From: Annulohypoxylon bovei var. microspora | Lineage: Eukaryota; Ascomycota; Sordariomycetes; Xylariales; Hypoxylaceae | Assembly (NCBI GenBank): GCA_022836615.1 | Contig: MU405227.1 | Coordinates: 309,259 to 373,258, forward strand | Direction: 5' to 3' | DNA: 64,000 bases | In this document: piece by piece, positions 58,901-64,000 of the stretch | Numbering within the stretch: the stretch's first letter is position 1 | Layout: every line of letters begins with the position of its first letter | Notes under the pieces: generated by a model | The model's database searches: none | What the model saw: only the letters and a program-made list of their open reading frames with translations | What the model was told of the DNA's origin: nothing | Translations under genes and position numbers: made by a program

Positions 58901-60823
58901 GATAGTATCGTCCTAAAGGGAGAAGAGGAAGAGAAGCAATACCTCAGTAAACCTGATCAAGTCAAGAGATCGCTTGTAGCTGATGTACGGAAATCAATGC
59001 AGCGCAGAAAACAGCGGGGACAACCTGATATATTTTACGGCATGTTTCATTCCTATGATAACAGCTCACTAAAGGAAAAATTAATGGAAGTCCGTGAGGC
59101 AGCGAACGCGAAGAAACGATTTATCTGGCTTCCTAATGCCAATGCAGCTACAGCATTTATATGCTATCTCGGCAGCAGCGACATCGAAAGACCGCCGATC
59201 AGTATGTTCTTTAACCGCCATTGGCATCAGGATGAGTATTTTCTCGATGATACAACTATGGTTTTGAATACATGGGAGACGGAGCTTCACCTAAGTTTCT
59301 TCCATCTATCTGAGAGCCAGGAGATATCGAATGATGAGAACTCCCTAGGGAAAAGAAAGCAGATGTCAATGGTTTCCATGGGATTTCGATTTTGGGGAGA
59401 TTTCTTTGATCGGTATTGGACTTGTCATCTCATAGAGGATATTCTTACTTTACATCCTGACAAATATAATCGGGATGAACGGGATAGTCTCAATTGGACA
59501 GCACCCCCATTCCCAGTTGACGACAAGGAGGAAAGCTGGAGACAGAGAAAGGTCCTTGAGCTATACTTGTTTGAGTATATCATGACTACTCTGCTCGAAA
59601 GTACTCAGGAAATTCTCGACGAGGTAAAAAAGGAGCTCAAAGTGCAACAAGGACGAGGTGCTCTCCTCTCTGCCATCTTAAGTACGGAAGATTACTTCTT
59701 CTCTATGTCCCGATGGCAAGATTTCCAGAAGGTCTTAGAAGCTCTAGACGAGAAGCTAGAAGATACGAAATTAGAGGTCTCGAAATGGTCATCCCGTGAG
59801 AAAGACCGTGGACAAGAAAGGCCCCGATGGACTCGCAATGACGAACGGAAGTACGCGAGGGTCATTAAGAAACTCCATGTCTCGACTGACACACAAATAA
59901 GGAAGCTCCACAGCATTCATGCTAGTGTGAGGTCAGTCAAAGACACCTTCATAAAAAACCAAGAGCAGATACGCGCGGACGTATCACTCCACGGGTCAGA
60001 AGATATACGACTCTTTACTTATGTAACTGTGGTCTTTCTACCCCTTGGCTTTGCAGCTAGTATCTTGAGCATGAATGCGACCCCAGCGCCAGATCTTGTT
60101 GTCAATTTGATAATCTTCGCTGCTGTTGCTCTTGCAATCACAGTCTTAGCCCTTTTCAATGCCAAGATTTTGGGACATGTTATTAGAATGGGCATTGACC
60201 TCATCGTGGAATATTCTGAGAGGAAAATGGAAAAAAGTGTACTTATATTGGGAAATGAAGGTGCCACAGACACATCCAAACCCGACTCAACATTGCCGCC
60301 GCAGAAAGATCTGGAGAGCAACAACGAATCTTCCCAAAATACCCCTGGGATGTCTCATGGGGGTGTCCGATCTCACGGTATTGCAACTGAGAGCATCTCT
60401 CGATCTTGGTTTTTGGTGGCATATTTCGTCCTTGAACTTCCAGCTCGAAGAGTCGCCGTGGCCTACGACGTCCTAAAGAAAGGTGGTAAACTGAAATGGG
60501 TTAGCTACATATACCTTATACTGGGGGTGTTTTGTTTGCCCTTTTGCGTGGTGTCCTGGATCATGCAGGTCATAGCCTATAACATGATAGACCTGCTGAA
60601 GTTTTTACGTGGTAAGTATCAGCACTGCGTTGTCAATTTTTTTGGTATTTGCCTACCTTCACTAATCTTCAATAATTTAGTCGCATGGCCTAAATCACTC
60701 TCTCCGTCAAATGACGTTAGCGTTGGGGGGTATATGAGGTTCCTGGTCTTACCTCTCGATAATGTACGGCCAATGAAAGATGTAGGTTCACAACCAAATA
60801 CCCAATATGAGAAAGGAAACTAA
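55934..60823 (+). CDS. Large protein of unknown function with CorA-like C-terminal helices
   Basis: Three exons: 55934-57426, 57484-60611, 60681-60823; 1587 aa. The first join restores 'TTASFFAMWFLIDVAGRLK'. The last intron is 69 nt, in frame and stop-free, so an unspliced form would also translate. The N-terminal half has 'MYGDLMQFGTYLGAGSSGMF' and a nine-fold Asp-Ser run. The middle is soluble, Lys/Glu-rich and probably partly coiled coil. Near residues 1340-1390 lies a pair of helices ending 'GFAASILSMN' and a second hydrophobic helix, the arrangement of CorA-type Mg2+ channels, though the usual Gly-Met-Asn is Ser-Met-Asn. Two further hydrophobic segments follow. Fungi have related large CorA-ended proteins of unknown role. 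The start is uncertain. Codons are more AT-rich than in the flanking genes. Confidence 0.75.
56552..56605 (+). repeat. GATTCC hexanucleotide microsatellite inside a coding exon
   Basis: Eight exact GATTCC units and one GATTCT, encoding nine Asp-Ser pairs in the large CorA-like protein. Length changes by whole units would keep the frame. Confidence 0.95.
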
Positions 60824-61467
60824 GGGGAAGCCAACAGAAAGGAAAGGCCGATGTTAAACTCTCCCATGAAACCACAGAACCTCCACGCCCTCCGATCCGA
60901 TCAAGAAACACTATGTCTTTCGCGCTGCCTTCTTCTGGTCCTCGTAAGCGCACATTTCGTTTCCGGTGAATCCTAAGAGTGTATGTGCAAGTATTATAAA
61001 ACCATTGGCTATTCTACTCTGGTTTTACGAGGCTTGGCAAACCCAGGTTTCTTACTTCCTCCGCGTCCGGCGTCCGAGAGCTTAGTCAAGGAGGTTTTAT
61101 AAGCGATCACAGTAAAGTCCGATAGTAAGAAAATCCGCAGGTGCCGGGTAAGAGACTTGCCGGGAATAGGTATACTGGCCAATCAGTAACAAGAGAAGAG
61201 GCATAGGTTTTCTTCAGGGGCGAAACGAATCATCAGTCAACATTGACTGATAGCATTTCGGTTTGCTTGGTTATGACTTTATAAGCCGTTAGATATAAAG
61301 CCATAATGTTGATATGAAACTATTAATTAATGGCAGATAAACATAACCTATAGTACCTACCTACTTATCGCCTTTAGTTCAACGTCAAATTGCTCTTAAA
61401 TCTGGGTATCTACGCAATTTGCCAATCTTGACCCCACAGCTTCATTATATGTAGCTTCATCCCCAAC
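60824..61467. other. Intergenic
   Basis: 3' flank of the large gene and promoter of the NTF2-like gene. No gene or repeat supported. Confidence 0.45.
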
Positions 61468-61935
61468 ATGTCAACCACCGCCTCCCTACACGCCAAGCTC
61501 GACGCCCTCTACGATGTATGGTCCGAACTCTCCCCCGACTCGCCCCCAGCGGAATTCGAGAAGTTCGCCAGCTTCTTCGACGAGCACTGCACCGCCTGGC
61601 TTCTCAGCATGCGTGAGCTGTCCGAGCCTAGCATCGGCCGGCAGGGCGTGATCGAGGGTATCAAAACCGTGCTCGAAAACGCGCAGATCAAGGAGCGCCG
61701 AGTCGTAGACCGCTTCGAAAGCACCGGCGGTTCGAAGATATCGGTGGAGATGAGCAACCGCATCGTGGTGCAGGGCAAGGAGATAGATGAGTTTCCAGAG
61801 ACAGCTACGGCAGTCTTTAATGATAAGGGGTTGATCACGGACTTCAAGTTGTACTGCTGCCGCAGCGCTGTCGTGGAAATTATCCAGGATGTTACTGGGG
61901 TGGGCCCCTATAAGAGAGAGGATAAGTGTTGTTAG
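61468..61935 (+). CDS. SnoaL/NTF2-like small protein
   Basis: Single exon, 155 aa. The layout (N-terminal helices with 'LYDVWSELS' and 'FASFFDEHCTAWLLSM', then a middle helix and alternating beta-strand-like segments ending 'ATAVFNDKGLITDFKLYCC') fits the cone-shaped NTF2/SnoaL fold. Such proteins may be polyketide cyclases, dehydratases or ligand binders. No catalytic residues can be assigned, and no biosynthetic gene is next to it. There is no signal peptide. It ends on Cys-Cys, a possible lipidation or redox site, which is speculation. GC-rich, well-biased codons support it as a real gene. Confidence 0.78.
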   Translation: MSTTASLHAKLDALYDVWSELSPDSPPAEFEKFASFFDEHCTAWLLSMRELSEPSIGRQGVIEGIKTVLENAQIKERRVVDRFESTGGSKISVEMSNRIVVQGKEIDEFPETATAVFNDKGLITDFKLYCCRSAVVEIIQDVTGVGPYKREDKCC

Positions 61936-62366
61936 GATAGAGCGGTTCGCTAGATAGGATCTTGTCTTTTAGGTAAATTTTGGTTGATCTCGAGATATAA
62001 GCGGGTTCAACACTGTGGGTATTTGGGACGGAACATCCGGAAGCACATAATATTCAAAACATTGAAGAATACAGATGATTCTTCGTACTCAGAGCGATCC
62101 CTCCCTTTTCAGCCTCCAAAGCGTAGAATTGTTGAAAAATATTTTCTTAAGAGCCTATTCGATTCGTCCTGATAAACATAGGTCTAACCGTAAAGCGTAC
62201 ACAAAAAACAGAGCGCTAGCCGTCAGGCGGCTCGAGCTGTCCAGTTCCCCGAACTCCGGTGAGCTTTCTACCCACCCAAAAATCCCAACCTGATATACAG
62301 TCCATCCCATTCACTTCGTCACCCATAAACCCTTTAACGCTTCGCAGCCCAAGTTTCCCGCCCAGA
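61936..62366. other. Convergent 3' flanks
   Basis: About 430 bp between two converging genes; nothing further seen. Confidence 0.4.
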
Positions 62367-63176
62367 TCATAAAAATCGTCGCTCAAATTCTTGATATAAT
62401 TTGGGGCTGATCTCGTCACTGCTCATGCCGTCGACCTCCCATAGGACGCCCTTCTTCGCGTAATGTTCCAGTAGAGGCTCACTCGTCTCCTGGAACTTGC
62501 GAAATCGAGTCCTGTACACCTCCTCGGAGTCATCGGCTCTTTGTACAAGCGGTTCGCCGGTAATGTCGTCGTAGCCGGGTACTTTCGGAGCGTTGAATGT
62601 GGTGTTGTAAACTCGACCAGATGGCTCGTGTACCCAACGAGACGAGATCCGCTGCATGATGACATCGAGCGGCGTCTGTATGGAGACTGCCCAGTTGATG
62701 GGGACGATGTCATCTAATCTCTTGGCTTGAGTCGCAGTGCGGGGAAAGCCATCAAGCAGAAAGGAAGCGGCAGGATCCTCAGACGCTTGCTGAGACAGAC
62801 TTGCCCCGGCCAAAGGATCGACCTCGAGGGCCGACCCGAACGCATCCGAAGTGGTCTCTAAGAGGCCACCGTCCCCTATCGTCGAGGACGAAAGGGTCAT
62901 AACATTTGGTCGTCCACCAAAGAGCCAGCCGCGGCGGCCGAGCTCGTTTGTAATCAACCGTAGTATCAAGTCATCGGAGACTAATCCGCCAGTCTTCATC
63001 GTCCGCTCGACCTTCATGCCGAGGGGTGTCCGGTTCTTGACATTGTAGCGGAGTAGGTCGCCGGAGGAGATGGCAGACAGCTGGGGGAAGCGCTTGAGGA
63101 GGCGCTCGGACTGCGTGCCCTTGCCTACACCGGGTGCACCGACGAGGATTACGCGGGCCGCTTGGCGGAGGCGCAT
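62367..63176 (-). CDS. adk2: Adenylate kinase, mitochondrial GTP:AMP phosphotransferase type
   Basis: Transfers phosphate between nucleoside triphosphate (GTP in the AK3 type) and AMP in the mitochondrial matrix. Single exon, 269 aa. P-loop 'GAPGVGKGT' at 13-21, AMP-site 'SSGDLLR', then 'LLDGFPRT', and the LID 'RWVHEPSGRVYN' to 'DDITGEPLVQR', a Cys-free lid as in eukaryotic AK2/AK3. Between 'NELGRRGW' and 'SFLLDGFPRT' there is an insert of about 55 Ser/Gly/Ala-rich residues absent from yeast and animal forms. The insert keeps frame and has no splice motifs, so it appears to be exonic. The basic N-terminus ('MRLRQAAR') is short for a cleaved targeting signal, as in AK3. Confidence 0.93.
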   Translation of the reverse strand: MRLRQAARVILVGAPGVGKGTQSERLLKRFPQLSAISSGDLLRYNVKNRTPLGMKVERTMKTGGLVSDDLILRLITNELGRRGWLFGGRPNVMTLSSSTIGDGGLLETTSDAFGSALEVDPLAGASLSQQASEDPAASFLLDGFPRTATQAKRLDDIVPINWAVSIQTPLDVIMQRISSRWVHEPSGRVYNTTFNAPKVPGYDDITGEPLVQRADDSEEVYRTRFRKFQETSEPLLEHYAKKGVLWEVDGMSSDEISPKLYQEFERRFL

Positions 63177-64000
63177 AGTACGCAGGAAGAATACTAGAAG
63201 AGTCGAAATGCGGGATGCGGGGTGCCTGCGAACGGGCGACGATATAGGTGGAAGCGGGCTGCGGGCTGCGGGAAGATTCGGATGTCGCGGATGCGATGAT
63301 GTAACGCGGGAAGTTCGAATGTCGGGTTCTAGATTACGATGGTCTCAAGCGATAATGCAGGACGGTTCGGCGCAGGATACTACAGTACTTTTTACTTGAG
63401 CGACAAGCGAAGACAGGCGCGCGATGGTTATTTAGAAAGCCCAAGCGGGAGGAAAGACAACGTAGGTCAGGACAAGTCCATGGTGTCAATGAAGGTAATG
63501 AATTTATAGTATGTATATATAAAATTGAAAAGAAAAGAAAGGAAAAGGTTATCAAGATTCAGACGAGACGGACGGATTTGGTCTTTGGGGGAATAGTTAT
63601 ATCGACTGAATCGTGGTACCCAGTTAGAAAGGTTAGAAAGATGGGCTGATAATGTTAGAGTTGCGCGGGGAAAAGTAACAAGGGCTTGCAAGGTTGCTTC
63701 AATGTTCTCTGCAGGAAGGCGAGATCAGCCAACGAAAGCTGCTCAGAAACTCATCAAAAGCTTGTCACACAATCCCACCAATTGTTGAGATGGCTTAATT
63801 ACCCGAACACCGGACATTCCCCAGGCCCACTAAGCCACTATGTATGTACATCCACGGAACGCTCGGACCAAGCTTATTTTTCGGTTATAATTACCAGCAG
63901 CATGGTTATTGTTGGCAGTAAAAGGGATTTACTGGTCAAAGGGAGCTTTGTGGCTTTGTGTGGCTTTGTGTGGCTTGTGCCATATAAGGCTACACTTGGC
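63177..64000. other. 5' flank of the adenylate kinase gene to the window edge
   Basis: Contains GCGGG/GCTGCGGG-type short repeats at 63210-63275 and a TGTGGCTTTG triple repeat at 63949-63977. No supported gene. Confidence 0.45.

Overview
The window is nuclear DNA of a filamentous ascomycete (Pezizomycotina, most likely a Sordariomycete). The evidence is many introns of about 45-130 bp with GTRAGT-type donors and CTAAC/CTRAY branch sites, genes on both strands without operons, fungal versions of kinetochore proteins (Spc7, Ame1), a Pth11-like receptor, a UstYa-type (DUF3328) oxidase, and an intron-containing tRNA. Genus or species cannot be read from the sequence. Exon structures were built by hand from reading frame, splice motifs and phase.

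Layout. 1-2301 (-): a membrane-anchored protein of unknown function, cut off by the window edge and carrying a 597-bp repeat-rich intron. 4176-8794 (-): kinetochore scaffold Spc7/Spc105/KNL1. 9484-10322 (+): ribosomal protein uS17 (Rps11). 11621-13313 (-): bicovalent FAD oxidase of the berberine-bridge family. 14174-15250 (+): twin CX9C/coiled-coil protein. 15630-15774 (-): tRNA-Gln(CUG) with intron. 16821-17081 (-): a 59-residue Cys-rich protein. 19108-19922 (-): four-helix membrane protein. 20995-23191 (-): probable inner kinetochore subunit Ame1/CENP-U, followed upstream by two MITE-like elements. 24732-26161 (-): Pth11-like rhodopsin-fold receptor. 26162-32504: gene-poor, AT-rich stretch with a chromodomain retroelement relic. 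32505-33792 (+): HDEL receptor Erd2 with an acidic tail. 35027-36973 (-): secreted GH76 mannanase. 37900-38958 (+): NmrA-like reductase. 39572-41287 (+): pyruvate-decarboxylase-like enzyme. 41408-43153 (-): Na+/H+ antiporter. 43374-44374 (-): S33 prolyl-aminopeptidase-like hydrolase. 45051-46040 (-): UstYa-like oxidase. 46802-47035 (+): a 56-residue secreted acidic peptide. 48505-50403 (+): APC-family amino acid/choline permease. 50404-54045: repeat-rich spacer. 54046-55194 (+): secreted nucleoside hydrolase. 55934-60823 (+): large protein of unknown function with a CorA-like membrane end. 61468-61935 (+): NTF2-like protein. 62367-63176 (-): mitochondrial-type adenylate kinase.

Most of the window is ordinary housekeeping and secretory content. 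The part most likely to hold something undescribed is 43.3-50.4 kb. There a UstYa-type oxidase is transcribed head-to-head with a tiny signal-peptide-bearing gene that ends in one Tyr-Glu-Ile-Ile-Ile-Asn block followed by an acidic tail. UstYa-type enzymes cyclise ribosomal peptides of the dikaritin type, so this pair looks like a minimal single-core RiPP locus. An S33 aminopeptidase and an amino acid permease flank it. That reading is inference: the usual multi-repeat precursor, dibasic cleavage sites, second UstY protein and tyrosinase are not seen.
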